Positions 42,115 to 51,140 of a stretch of DNA of 64,000 nt are shown here, in pieces. The translations under genes were made by a program, and so were the position numbers. Origin of the DNA: SZAS-7 sp964514655 (lineage in GTDB: Bacteria > Chlamydiota > Chlamydiia > Chlamydiales > FEN-1388); the NCBI GenBank assembly GCA_964514655.1, contig CAZEQY010000003.1:118513-182512 (forward strand), written 5' to 3'. The number at the start of each line of letters is the position of its first letter. The first letter of the stretch is position 1. The notes beneath the pieces are model-generated. The model had not been told where the DNA came from, made no database searches, and saw only the letters and a list, made by a program, of their open reading frames with translations.

Positions 42115-43788
42115 ATGCAGTCGATAAAAGAGCTCTTTTCTTCATTGCCCTTCAAAAAGCACAAGCAAGAGCCTGCTAAAGAAGAGCCATCTTTTTCTCC
42201 AAAACCGGCTTTTAACGACGAAGAGCAGGCAAAAGTCTTTGCCCAAAAACTTGGCCTTGCTGTTTACGATGATCTTTCTTCATTTCAAATCGATCGCAGC
42301 CTCACGAGAAGAGTACCCTACTCCTTTGTAAAGAAGCACTTTGTTCTAGCAGTAGCTGAAAATGAAGAATATGTGACTGTTGCCACGTGCGATCCGTTAA
42401 ACCTAGACTCTATAGAAGAACTTAGACACCTGTTACATAAGAGAATAGAAACAGCCTTTGTGCCTAAGCAAGCAATACTTGCTGCCATCCATGAGTTTTA
42501 CCATAGCGATGACTCTAGCGCTGTATTTTTAGACAACATGCAAGGCTCAAGTGAAGACGATGACCTTCTTGGTGAGCTGCAGGTGTATGACCTTTTGGAT
42601 GACTCTCACGAGCTTCCGGGCGTTGTTCGTCTCTTAAACTTTGTGATATCAGAAGCTATTCAGCAAGGAGCATCTGACATCCACTTTGAGCCAAAAGAAA
42701 CAGGCCTCTGCATTCGCTACCGCATAGATGGCGTGCTTCAAAACAGGCTATCCCCATCTCAAGAGCTTACTCAGCAGCTTTTAACGCGCCTTAAGGTTAT
42801 GGCAAAGCTCGATATCGCAGAAAAACGTTTGCCACAAGATGGCCGCATAAAGATGCGTATGGGCGGTAAAGAAGTTGACTTTCGCGTAAGTACGCTACCT
42901 GTAGTAACAGGTGAGCGGATAGTACTTCGTATTTTGGACAAGGGCAATATCGTTTTAGGCCTTGATAAACTCGGCCTGCCGGATAATATGCTCGATGAAT
43001 TTCGCCGCGAAATTGGCTTTACTGAAGGGATAATTCTTGTTACCGGTCCAACAGGTAGCGGTAAGACTACAACGCTCTATAGCGCCCTTTCTGAGCTTCA
43101 AAACGATCACACCAATATCATGACGATTGAAGATCCTGTCGAATATCGCCTAAAGGGCATTGCACAGATGGGTGTTCATCCAAAGATTGGCTTATCGTTT
43201 GCTGCCGGCCTTCGTCACATCTTGCGTCAAGACCCTGACATTATAATGGTGGGTGAAATCCGCGATAAAGAAACAGCTGAAATTGCCATCCAGGCAGCTC
43301 TCACAGGCCACTTAGTGTTAAGCACCTTGCACACGAACGACGCTCCAAGCGCCATTGTGCGCCTAGTTGACATGGGAATAGAGTCATACCTTATTTCATC
43401 TTGCTGTATCGGCATTATGGCTCAGCGCCTTGTTCGCACGATTTGCCCCGCATGCAAAACCTCCTACACGCCAACGGCAAGCGAACTTGCAAACCTTAAA
43501 ATCACCCCAAGCATGCTTCCGGACGGCAAACTCTATAGAGGAACCGGCTGTGCAAACTGCTTGGGATCAGGCTTTCAGGGAAGACATGGTATCTACGAAC
43601 TTATGCCTTTGACTCCCCATATCAGAAGACAGGTACTAAAAAGCCCGGAAGCTACACAAATTCAGGCAAAAGCCCTTGAAGAGGGGATGATCACCCTGCG
43701 CGAATGCGGCCGTTCGCTTGCAATAAAAGGTTTAACCACTACTGAAGAAGTGTGGAGAGTAACACGAGCTGAAGAAGAAGCGTATTAA
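42115..43788 (+). CDS. gspE: Type II secretion ATPase GspE
   Basis: A 557-residue cytoplasmic hexameric ATPase that powers pseudopilus assembly. The N-domain (MshEN-type) is followed by the core: SDIHFEPKETGLCIRYRIDG, Walker A GPTGSGKTTTLYSAL near residue 309, the Asp box IMTIEDPVEYRLKG, Walker B IIMVGEIRDKETAEIAIQAA, the His box LSTLHTNDAPSAIVRLVDMG, and the zinc-binding CPAC (near 444) and CANC (near 479). All motifs are intact. The start is close to the gspD stop, with its ribosome-binding region inside gspD. Confidence 0.96.
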   Translation: MQSIKELFSSLPFKKHKQEPAKEEPSFSPKPAFNDEEQAKVFAQKLGLAVYDDLSSFQIDRSLTRRVPYSFVKKHFVLAVAENEEYVTVATCDPLNLDSIEELRHLLHKRIETAFVPKQAILAAIHEFYHSDDSSAVFLDNMQGSSEDDDLLGELQVYDLLDDSHELPGVVRLLNFVISEAIQQGASDIHFEPKETGLCIRYRIDGVLQNRLSPSQELTQQLLTRLKVMAKLDIAEKRLPQDGRIKMRMGGKEVDFRVSTLPVVTGERIVLRILDKGNIVLGLDKLGLPDNMLDEFRREIGFTEGIILVTGPTGSGKTTTLYSALSELQNDHTNIMTIEDPVEYRLKGIAQMGVHPKIGLSFAAGLRHILRQDPDIIMVGEIRDKETAEIAIQAALTGHLVLSTLHTNDAPSAIVRLVDMGIESYLISSCCIGIMAQRLVRTICPACKTSYTPTASELANLKITPSMLPDGKLYRGTGCANCLGSGFQGRHGIYELMPLTPHIRRQVLKSPEATQIQAKALEEGMITLRECGRSLAIKGLTTTEEVWRVTRAEEEAY

Positions 43789-43790
43789 GT

Positions 43791-44975
43791 ATGATATACC
43801 AGTATAAGGCCTTCACACGTGAAGGAAAGGCAACAAAAGGCACGATTGAAGCTATCAATGCAAAAGAAGCTAAAGACAAGCTTCGCGAGCTTCATCTTAT
43901 CGTGTCTAGCCTTGAGCCGCAAAAAAAGGGCTCCAAAAAGCTGCATCTATCAAAAGATAATCTCCTTATCTTTACCTCGCAGCTTGCGCAGCTACTTTCT
44001 GCCCAAATACCCCTCTACGAAAGCCTTGTAGCCCTTGAAGAGCAGGCAAGACAAGAGCCCTATCACCCCATAATCTTAGGCCTTATGGAACGTATAAGGC
44101 GCGGATCTAGCCTATCGCAGGCTATGACGGACTTTCCTGAAAGCTTTTCACCCCTTTATCGCGCCCTTATTTCTGCAGGTGAAGCAGTAGGCAACCTTGA
44201 GCTTGCTTTAACCCGGCTTAATAGCTTCCTTGTGCATGACAATGCAATACGCAAGCAGCTTACTTCTGCCCTTATTTACCCCGCACTTCTTACCGGCTTA
44301 CTTGTAGTTGCCGTTACGGTGCTCGTTGGCTTTGTAATACCTGCGCTAGAGCAGCTTTTTGATGAAAAAAATATCCCTCAATTTACAAAGATTGTCTTTA
44401 GCACGGCAAAGTTTTTACGCGAGTGGGGCATCTTGCTTGTCGCCCTATTAGCGCTTTTAGCAACGTATGGCATCTATCGCATGCGCACACCTCAAGCAAA
44501 GGCCACCATACAAAAAAACATCCTCCACGTGCCTCTGATTAACCGCTATGTCATACGATCATCCCTTAGCCGCTTTGCTCGCACGCTTGGCACGCTGCTT
44601 GAAGGGGGATTGCCACTAACAGTAAGCCTTACCTATGCAAAAGAAGCCCTCGGCAATGCTCGCCTCGACGAAATTATGCAGCGCGTCGAGCAACGCATCA
44701 TCGAAGGTATACCCTTTAGTACAGAACTTAGCCGCCATAAAGAGGTGCCGCCACTTTTTTCGCGCATGGTGCTTATTGGCGAAGAATCCGGTAAGCTGCC
44801 AAACATGCTCAACCAACTTGCAACGCTCTATGAAGAAGAAACAGAACGCACGCTCAATCGCGTAGTGTCGCTTGCACAGCCGGTAATGCTATTACTTATG
44901 GGCTGTTTGATAGGGGGCGTACTCTTATCAATACTTATGCCTCTATCGAGCTTTGGCTCAAGTATACAATTATAA
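43791..44975 (+). CDS. gspF: Type II secretion inner-membrane platform protein GspF
   Basis: A 394-residue polytopic inner-membrane protein. Two homologous T2SSF domains: FTSQLAQLLSAQIPLYESLV with PLYRALISAGEAVGNLELAL, and SRFARTLGTLLEGGLPLTVS with PLFSRMVLIGEESGKLPNML. Transmembrane segments are at about residues 168-190, 215-232 and 365-390. The length is normal. It starts 2 bases after the gspE stop and ends 22 bases before gspG. Confidence 0.95.
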   Translation: MIYQYKAFTREGKATKGTIEAINAKEAKDKLRELHLIVSSLEPQKKGSKKLHLSKDNLLIFTSQLAQLLSAQIPLYESLVALEEQARQEPYHPIILGLMERIRRGSSLSQAMTDFPESFSPLYRALISAGEAVGNLELALTRLNSFLVHDNAIRKQLTSALIYPALLTGLLVVAVTVLVGFVIPALEQLFDEKNIPQFTKIVFSTAKFLREWGILLVALLALLATYGIYRMRTPQAKATIQKNILHVPLINRYVIRSSLSRFARTLGTLLEGGLPLTVSLTYAKEALGNARLDEIMQRVEQRIIEGIPFSTELSRHKEVPPLFSRMVLIGEESGKLPNMLNQLATLYEEETERTLNRVVSLAQPVMLLLMGCLIGGVLLSILMPLSSFGSSIQL

Positions 44976-44997
44976 TTTTAACTCTGAGGATACTTAG

Positions 44998-45399
44998 ATG
45001 AAAAAAGATCAAAAAAGAAAAAAGCGAGCCGTAACCCTGATCGAAATGATTGTGGTTATGCTTCTTATCGCAACCATCACAGGTGCTTTAGCGTATAACT
45101 ACAACGCTAGCCTTGCAGAAGGTAAAGCCTTTAAAACTCGCGAAGGCATTTCAAGGATTAAGACAATACTTGCCCTTGCTTTAGCAGAAAATAGCGAACT
45201 TAACCCAAGCGAACTTGGCAGCCACTGGCAAGACTACGTCACAAGCTCTCCTCTTGCCGGCAAGGCCGACGATCTTTTAAAAGATGGCTGGGGAAAGCCT
45301 TACGAAGTTACCTTCGAAGATAAAAATGGCGAACAGGTGATCATAGTAAGCTCTAGAAACCTCGACGCATTTGACGCATCAAAAAAGCGCTCTAGATGA
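44998..45399 (+). CDS. gspG: Major pseudopilin GspG
   Basis: A 133-residue pseudopilin. A basic leader KKDQKRKKRA precedes VTLIEMIVVMLLIATITGAL, the N-methylation/hydrophobic helix with Glu at +5. The cleavage site is A-V rather than the near-universal G-F. The C-terminal part has KAFKTREGISRIKTILALAL and LLKDGWGKPYEVTFEDKNGE, matching the GspG glycine-tryptophan loop (D-G-W-G-x-P-Y). It assembles the periplasmic pseudopilus after prepilin-peptidase processing; no prepilin peptidase is in the window. GAGGATACTTAG lies just before the ATG. Confidence 0.92.
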   Translation: MKKDQKRKKRAVTLIEMIVVMLLIATITGALAYNYNASLAEGKAFKTREGISRIKTILALALAENSELNPSELGSHWQDYVTSSPLAGKADDLLKDGWGKPYEVTFEDKNGEQVIIVSSRNLDAFDASKKRSR

Positions 45400-45923
45400 A
45401 GCGACGCTCGTTTAGCATCGTTGAGATCTTATTGGCGATAGGCATCATCGTTGTCGTTGGCAGCGCGCTTGCCATAAATTTTCACCGCTCTCACCAAGAA
45501 CGGCAAGAAAAAGACGTGGTAGATATCGTCGAAAGCAAGCTGCGCATGGCGGCAAATCTTGCCAAGATTTCAAATAGAGAGGTACGTGTGATATTTGGAG
45601 AAGATGAGGGCAAAACGGTCATCTACCTCTCTCCTGATATCCGGTTTTCTGAAAGGATGAAAGCAAACTTTAGCCGAAAAACTACTCTTGCAAAAGTACA
45701 GGATGTACAAATTACACCTGAAAGCGGCAAGGTTACGGCAGTCTCCTATTTTCCTTGGGGAATAGATAATCGCGATACAGAGGTGCACATCACCTTTCAA
45801 TCAGGGCGCAAGCTCACGAGCCGTCCAGCCAAGTATGTGCCAAACCTGTTAATTGAAGACCAAAGGTTGGTAGAAGATCTCTATCCCCGAGAGGTAGCAG
45901 AAGATGAAACCGAAGAAAAATAG
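45396..45923 (+). CDS. Minor pseudopilin (GspH-like, CT568-type position)
   Basis: A 175-residue protein beginning MKRRSFSIVEILLAIGIIVV. The prepilin-type helix has Glu at +5 and Ser at the -1 position. The rest is beta-rich and dominated by charged residues (VDIVESKLRMAANLAKISNR), consistent with a minor pseudopilin such as GspH. Its ATG overlaps the gspG stop in an ATGA-type arrangement. It also overlaps the next gene by 20 bases, part of a tightly packed pseudopilin block. Confidence 0.82.
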   Translation: MKRRSFSIVEILLAIGIIVVVGSALAINFHRSHQERQEKDVVDIVESKLRMAANLAKISNREVRVIFGEDEGKTVIYLSPDIRFSERMKANFSRKTTLAKVQDVQITPESGKVTAVSYFPWGIDNRDTEVHITFQSGRKLTSRPAKYVPNLLIEDQRLVEDLYPREVAEDETEEK

Positions 45924-46347
45924 CTTTACCCTCATAGAAGTGCTTATAGCCATATTCATCGTGACAGGGTCATGCTTTTTTCTTTTATCTTTTGAAGAAA
46001 ACTACATAAAAAATGCACGTGCAAGCCTCAAAAAAGTGCAAAGAGAGCGCCTTATCCAAGAGGCATACGTGCTTCTTTTAGAACAGCTTTACACCAACCA
46101 AATTCCCTGGAAGCTTATAGAAGACAGCAAATCATGCACATACCCTTTAAGTGAAAAAGACTGGGATGTAGAAGCTATTTTCTCTCCTGCAAAACGTCCA
46201 AAAGAGCCTGAACTTATCACTAAAACCACTTTGGACGTCAAAGTGTCGCTTGTGATGCGCTATATGGGAAAAGAAGAGAGCATCCAGCCGGAAATGAGGA
46301 TTTGTCTTAAAAAAGAGGGGTCGAAACTTGTCGAAGCACCATCGTAG
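45904..46347 (+). CDS. Minor pseudopilin (GspI-like)
   Basis: A 147-residue protein with MKPKKNSFTLIEVLIAIFIV, a textbook prepilin N-terminus except for Ser before Phe1. The remainder has helical stem features (NARASLKKVQRERLIQEAYV) and a short beta domain. Size and order fit GspI, though the assignment between H, I and J cannot be proven. It overlaps its upstream neighbour by 20 bases and its downstream neighbour by 20 bases. Confidence 0.8.
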   Translation: MKPKKNSFTLIEVLIAIFIVTGSCFFLLSFEENYIKNARASLKKVQRERLIQEAYVLLLEQLYTNQIPWKLIEDSKSCTYPLSEKDWDVEAIFSPAKRPKEPELITKTTLDVKVSLVMRYMGKEESIQPEMRICLKKEGSKLVEAPS

Positions 46348-46978
46348 ACGTAAAGCCTTTGTCCTTATTGAGGTACTTGTTGCCACATCGCTTTTTATAA
46401 TGCTGATTGTTGCCATCTTTGGCATTTTTTGGCGCACGACAAAAACTAACGAAGCGCTAAATAAGCTCCGCATCGCTAATGAACAGATGCTTGTTACCCA
46501 GGCAAGGCTGCAGAATGTATTTTCAGGCGTTACCACCCACAAAACTCCAAAACCTTACTTCTTTGTTGAGCATGGAACAAACCTTGTCTTCACGATAGAA
46601 AATACGATCCAGCACGATCCTGCCTTTTCTGTAAACGCACTTATAAAGCTATATTTAGAAAATGAACAGCTAATCCTTGCTACCTTTCCCTATTTTGAAG
46701 AAGAGACTGAGCTGCCAAAAGTAATGCAAAAAGAAACCCTACTTTCTGATGTGACAGACTTTCGTATGGAGTTTTTTCTTGGACAAGATGGTCAACAAGA
46801 ACAGGATGAAACAGTAAAAAAGCCGCCTATGGGCCGCTGGACGGATAACTGGCTTAAAGAATACGATAGAGCCCCGCAGCTTATTAAGCTGCACATAAAA
46901 AGCAGCAAAAACCCCCCATGCACGCTCTGGATTTTTCTTCCGGATATGATAGGCACCATACTATATGATAAGGGATAG
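46328..46978 (+). CDS. Minor pseudopilin (GspJ-like), TTG start
   Basis: A 216-residue protein. After a basic leader (SKHHRRRKA) comes FVLIEVLVATSLFIMLIVAI, with Glu at +5 and Ala at -1. The larger beta-rich C-terminal domain (FVEHGTNLVFTIEN, LLSDVTDFRMEFFLGQDG) fits GspJ. The start codon is TTG at 46328, preceded by AGGGG at 8-base spacing; the first ATG lies beyond the essential prepilin helix, so TTG must be used. It overlaps the upstream gene by 20 bases, and the next gene starts 3 bases after its stop. Confidence 0.82.
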   Translation: MSKHHRRRKAFVLIEVLVATSLFIMLIVAIFGIFWRTTKTNEALNKLRIANEQMLVTQARLQNVFSGVTTHKTPKPYFFVEHGTNLVFTIENTIQHDPAFSVNALIKLYLENEQLILATFPYFEEETELPKVMQKETLLSDVTDFRMEFFLGQDGQQEQDETVKKPPMGRWTDNWLKEYDRAPQLIKLHIKSSKNPPCTLWIFLPDMIGTILYDKG

Positions 46979-46981
46979 GAT

Positions 46982-47971
46982 ATGCATATACTCTTAACAA
47001 CATATGGTCTTTTGCTTGTTTTTACGATGTTCTGTGCCGCTCAGTGGCGCTCAGCGACTGATATGGTATTTTTAGATGCTGCTGCAATAGAATCGTTTGC
47101 TGAATCTCGCAATGCAACCTTTCAAAAATTTAACGAGCGCATGAAGCGCCTTGCAAAAAAAAATCAGCCCCCTGAAGCCGCAAATAAAAATTCCCAAAAG
47201 AATAAGCCTGAGCAAGCTCAAGAAGTTGTCGAAGACGACGAAGATGAGGAAGATGAAGAGCCACGAGAAGAGCCAGAGGAAGAAGAGGACAAAAAGCCTC
47301 AAAAAAATAAGACCGAAAACTGCACAAGCTACTTACATATTGCCGAAATGTTTAGAGGCGAAAACCCTACTATCACGGATAAAAAAGGTAGAGCCACATT
47401 CACCTTATTAAAAAATCTGATCTCAACACTATATGAAGGTAACGATTTTTTTAAAGAAGCAAAAGCAGAAGTTCCGGATCTAGAAGAGCGCTTTATAACG
47501 ACGCTCTTTGAACGAGCAAAAGATGCTCAAGCAGGCAAGCAGTGGATAACGAAGGTAAATAAGCTAGGCAAGCTCGATCTTGAAGATGAGCTGATGACCC
47601 ACCTTCGCTACAAAACCTTTACAGGTAATAAGCCAAGCTATAGCGCAAGCACAAGAGACCAAGCAGGCTACTTTGCCCTCACCGAATTCACCTCCATGAT
47701 CCCGCGCAAAACCATAATGAGCCTCTGGCGCGCCCCAAAACCCCTTCTCATGGCCCTTTTTCAAAACAGCGACACTGTGGACGAAGTTTTACAATTTCGC
47801 CGCGAAATCTTTAAAGAGGTGAGAAAAAACAAAAGCCTAGCCGCCGGCAAAGAACGAGAATTTCACGATCGCTTTAGCCAAGGTATTGACCTTGATATCG
47901 TTGAATTCATCGACTTTAAAGTCTCAACCTCGCCCCCGCCAGACATGCCAAGAACAAAAAAAGAGCGCTAA
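46982..47971 (+). CDS. Type II secretion-associated protein (GspK-like position)
   Basis: A 329-residue protein at the end of the operon. The N-terminus MHILLTTYGLLLVFTMFCAA is a hydrophobic helix that lacks the charged leader and +5 Glu of true pseudopilins. A basic/acidic low-complexity tract at about residues 60-115 includes EDDEDEEDEEPREEPEEEED. The rest is helical, with features that could correspond to the large GspK domain (LLKNLISTLYEGNDFFKEAK, QAGYFALTEFTSMIPRKTIM). Its place matches CT566 of Chlamydia. Its stop overlaps the convergent gene by 4 bases, closing the operon. Confidence 0.7.
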   Translation: MHILLTTYGLLLVFTMFCAAQWRSATDMVFLDAAAIESFAESRNATFQKFNERMKRLAKKNQPPEAANKNSQKNKPEQAQEVVEDDEDEEDEEPREEPEEEEDKKPQKNKTENCTSYLHIAEMFRGENPTITDKKGRATFTLLKNLISTLYEGNDFFKEAKAEVPDLEERFITTLFERAKDAQAGKQWITKVNKLGKLDLEDELMTHLRYKTFTGNKPSYSASTRDQAGYFALTEFTSMIPRKTIMSLWRAPKPLLMALFQNSDTVDEVLQFRREIFKEVRKNKSLAAGKEREFHDRFSQGIDLDIVEFIDFKVSTSPPPDMPRTKKER

Positions 47972-48888
47972 GGACCTAACTTACGCTTAGTAATGAAAAG
48001 TAAAACTGATTCATGCAGCTTGTTCCATTCTTGAATAGAGGCTGGTTTGGCGGCGTAGAGTATCCCTCCCAAGGTGGTGAGGATGGTTGAAAGAGTGGTT
48101 TTATCTTCTTCTGTAAGCTGCGCGTTTGTTTGAACGCATTCTCTAAGCTCAAATGCCCCTTTAGTATCGCGCTCGCCAAGAGCGAGACGAAGAGCGTCTA
48201 CAATCCTTTGCCAGCTTAAGGGTGATGCATCTTCAAGCATGCGCTGAGCTTTATCTATAGGTAGCTCAGGAGCAGGCTGAGGGCGCTTTAGCCGCTCTAC
48301 AAGTTCGTAATATGAAACTCCCCACAAGGCTATAGAGCCAAAGGATACTACGCCAAGAATAAATGCCAAAACATCCCAGCTAAATCGGTATCTTCCAAAA
48401 GACTCCTGATTTTCGTGAAGGGCCTTTTTTAGCACCTCGTCGTTCATTATGCGCACGCGATTTGCCGGTGTTAGCTCTATGCGCCGCTCCGGGTAAAGGG
48501 GCAATAAACCTGCCATTGGCAGGCTTGTCACGCCAATTGTTTTGCAATCGATCACAACGGGAGGCACAATATAGGGCATACTGCCAAAGTGTATAACTCC
48601 CGGAGCAAATATCAGCTTTCCGGTAGAAAGTGGCTGCAGGGTGATATGTATCTTATTTTGGTCAACTTTAGTGTCTACGAGCTGAAAATGAGGAGGCGGA
48701 TCGTGCATCAGGGTGTATAAAAAGGCAAAAATATCAGGTGGACTAGACTGTGGATATGACAGGGTAATAGCCACTTCAGCCTTTTCTGATATTGTAAGAG
48801 TAGATTTATCTACCTGAGTGTCTATAGAAACATCCCCAAAAGCTTTTGCAAAGACAAGTAAGGCAAACAAAATTGCGTAATGCATCAT
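47968..48888 (-). CDS. BatD-like membrane protein of the MoxR/DUF58 cluster
   Basis: A 306-residue protein with signal peptide MMHYAILFALLVFAKAFGDV, a beta-sandwich domain (SIDTQVDKSTLTISEKAEVA and IHITLQPLSTGKLIFAPGVI, the BatD-like pattern), and one transmembrane helix at about 172-192 (WDVLAFILGVVSFGSIALWG). A cytoplasmic helical tail follows. It sits directly behind the DUF58 gene with a one-base gap, the usual setting of BatD/DUF4381 proteins that work with MoxR ATPases and VWA proteins. It is convergent with the secretion operon. Confidence 0.72.
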   Translation of the reverse strand: MMHYAILFALLVFAKAFGDVSIDTQVDKSTLTISEKAEVAITLSYPQSSPPDIFAFLYTLMHDPPPHFQLVDTKVDQNKIHITLQPLSTGKLIFAPGVIHFGSMPYIVPPVVIDCKTIGVTSLPMAGLLPLYPERRIELTPANRVRIMNDEVLKKALHENQESFGRYRFSWDVLAFILGVVSFGSIALWGVSYYELVERLKRPQPAPELPIDKAQRMLEDASPLSWQRIVDALRLALGERDTKGAFELRECVQTNAQLTEEDKTTLSTILTTLGGILYAAKPASIQEWNKLHESVLLFITKRKLGP

Positions 48889-48889
48889 C

Positions 48890-49768
48890 TTACCTTCGTT
48901 CTTTTCTCATCTTAAAATAGGCTGCAAGCTTTGCTACAAAGCTACTTTTTGTATCAATCGACAAACCGCCTGCTCCATACTTTGTTGCAAGGGCGCTAAA
49001 GTGAGCACTTCTTGCTTTTTCCTGCTCTTCTAACTCCTTTTGATAGTCGCTATTAATATCTACTAAAAATGATGAGCCGGTTTCTAAATCCTGCATCCCG
49101 CAAAGACCAAGTTTTGGTACAAGCCCTTCTTCGGGATCAACTATGCGTATGGCGACAAGATCATCTTTTTTTGCTGTGTAGCCAAACTGGCGCTCATAGC
49201 CAGAGTCAATAAAGTCCGATAACAAAAAGCAGATGCAGCGCTTTTTTGTTGCCATGTTAAAGGTATCAAGAGTTTTAGCTATAGATGTCTTCTGATGCTC
49301 CGGCTGAAAGCCAATAAGCTCTCGTATAAGCCGAGCACCATGACGAAGGCCCCTTCGTGGCAAAATACGTTTCTGAATGCCATCAGAAAAGAGTACAAGA
49401 CCAACTCTATCGTGGTTATATATTGCAGAAAAGGCAATGAGCGCGCCAACTTCAGCAAGGCGAGTACGCTTACTTTCATAATGGCTGCCAAAGTGTAGTG
49501 ATGCTGAGACGTCTACTATAAGCATCACCGTTAAGTCGCGCTCTTCGCGAAATTCCTTGACGTAGGGCTTTCCGGCCCTTGCTGTCTTTGTCCAGCTTAT
49601 CGCTCTAATGTCATCTCCCGTCTGAAATTCCCGAACATCTTCTAACTCAATACCCTTTCCCTTAAAAGCAGAGGCATACATGCCGGAAAAGAGATCAAGC
49701 ACCTGCCTTCTAGCAGTGATTTCAAGCTTTCTCACCTTTGATGAAAGGAGTTCAATCTCAGATTTCAC
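48890..49768 (-). CDS. DUF58 protein with VWA-type domain
   Basis: A 292-residue soluble protein. Hallmarks: GKGIELEDVREFQTGDDIRA, SWTKTARAGKPYVKEFREER and LTVMLIVDVSASLHFGS. The last carries the D-x-S-x-S metal-binding motif of a von Willebrand A domain. Members act with MoxR ATPases in metal or cofactor insertion and in stress or envelope functions; the target here is not known. It starts inside the last bases of the MoxR gene (4-base overlap) and is followed after one base by the BatD-like gene. Confidence 0.88.
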   Translation of the reverse strand: MKSEIELLSSKVRKLEITARRQVLDLFSGMYASAFKGKGIELEDVREFQTGDDIRAISWTKTARAGKPYVKEFREERDLTVMLIVDVSASLHFGSHYESKRTRLAEVGALIAFSAIYNHDRVGLVLFSDGIQKRILPRRGLRHGARLIRELIGFQPEHQKTSIAKTLDTFNMATKKRCICFLLSDFIDSGYERQFGYTAKKDDLVAIRIVDPEEGLVPKLGLCGMQDLETGSSFLVDINSDYQKELEEQEKARSAHFSALATKYGAGGLSIDTKSSFVAKLAAYFKMRKERR

Positions 49769-50739
49769 GGCACAGGAATTTTGTTAAAGATTCGTGTTAT
49801 AATATCGTCAGGAGTCATCTCTTGAGCCTGCGCTTCATACGACAGCACAAGGCGATGACGAAGTATATCGTGACCTACTGCCTTGACGTCAAAGGGCGTC
49901 ACATAGGTTCTACCCTCTAAAAGGGCATGAGCGCGTGAGCAGCATGCAAGCCAAAGACTTGCTCTTGGAGATGCGCCATACTCAAGCAGCCCCTCAATAT
50001 CGACATTAGCACCTTTGGGATCGCGAGTGGCACATACAATACTTATAATATAATTTAAAATCTTGTCGTCGATGTAGATCTTTTTTACAAGCGCCTGAAG
50101 CGATGCAATATCCTGAGCGCCCATCTGAGGCACAATTTGTGGAGGAGCTGCCGCCCCATAGCGCATGACAATTTCTTTCTCATCTTGAGGCTTTGGATAG
50201 CTGATGAGCACCTTCATCATAAAGCGGTCTGTTTCAGCTTCCGGTAGTGGGTAGGTACCTTCTTGTTCTATGGGGTTTTGTGTACCAAGAACAAAGTAGG
50301 GCTCTAACGTCTTAAACGTCTCTCCGGCAATTGTCACCTGGCGCTCTTGCATAACCTCTAAAAGCGCTGACTGTACTTTTGGAGGCGCTCGGTTGATTTC
50401 ATCTGCAAGGACGATATTTGTAAAAACCGGCCCTTTCTCAACGGAAAACGTGCCATCTTTTGGATGGTATACAGAGGTTCCGATAAGATCTGAAGGCAAT
50501 AGATCCGGCGTAAACTGTATGCGCTTAAAATCGAGCGAAAGCGCCTTTGCAAGGGTGTTTACGGCAAGCGTCTTTGCAATGCCCGGAACACCTTCTAGCA
50601 GTATGTGACCACCACATATAACGCCCATAATAAGACGCGTGGTCATCTCTTCTTGCCCGATGATGGCCTTTGCCATTTCTTTCTTAAGGCTTTCGATAAG
50701 AGTCGCTGCCTTTTTTACATCCTCTGTGATGTCTTGCAC
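49765..50739 (-). CDS. MoxR-family AAA+ ATPase
   Basis: A 324-residue AAA+ ATPase. Walker A is GVPGIAKTL, Walker B is IVLADEINRAPPKVQSALLE, the sensor 1 region is LGTQNPIEQEGTYPLPEAET with the MoxR-specific pattern, and the sensor 2 arginine lies near GASPRASLWLA. It probably remodels or loads the DUF58/VWA partner encoded next to it. The start is GTG 50739 with GAGGA six bases upstream. Upstream lies the second palindromic element, within 70 bases of the start. Confidence 0.93.
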   Translation of the reverse strand: MQDITEDVKKAATLIESLKKEMAKAIIGQEEMTTRLIMGVICGGHILLEGVPGIAKTLAVNTLAKALSLDFKRIQFTPDLLPSDLIGTSVYHPKDGTFSVEKGPVFTNIVLADEINRAPPKVQSALLEVMQERQVTIAGETFKTLEPYFVLGTQNPIEQEGTYPLPEAETDRFMMKVLISYPKPQDEKEIVMRYGAAAPPQIVPQMGAQDIASLQALVKKIYIDDKILNYIISIVCATRDPKGANVDIEGLLEYGASPRASLWLACCSRAHALLEGRTYVTPFDVKAVGHDILRHRLVLSYEAQAQEMTPDDIITRIFNKIPVP

Positions 50740-50807
50740 GTGTTTCCTCGTTTTTTTCTAATAACTCATAAGCTTACTTAAATAGCAATATTTTAGTGCC
50801 AAATAAG

Positions 50808-51130
50808 GCGGGCACGGGCACGCATCCTATTCCCCATAAGTCTTACATTTCTGCTCCACAATAGATTGCAACGCTCTTTAAAGTGCCAATTTATGCAAAT
50901 TTGGCAAAGCTTCTTTTGCGCTTTTGGGCTTTTGCGTTTTTGCGTTGAATTCTTATTTTACTAAAAACACCTTCAAGCCTCAAGAACATGTATGAAAGGG
51001 AAAAAATTAACGCAAAAACGCAAAAGCCCAAAAGCGCAAAAGAAGCTTTGCCCCCACTCAAGTGTCATGTTTTCATTTTAAAAGGTGCTCTTGTTAAACT
51101 TATGGGGAATAGGATGCGGGCACGGGCACG
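50808..51130 (+). repeat. Palindromic MITE-like element, copy 2 (core inverted relative to copy 1)
   Basis: It fills most of the 401-base gap between moxR and the CT635-like gene. A perfect 44-base inverted repeat (50903-50946 with 51009-51052) surrounds a 62-base core. Both outer ends carry GCGGGCACGGGCACG in direct orientation (50808-50822 and 51116-51130). The arms align with copy 1 in the same orientation, including GCATCCTATTCCCCATAAGT on the left, while the core aligns only when reverse-complemented. Confidence 0.85.
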
Positions 51131-51140
51131 GAAATTTTGG

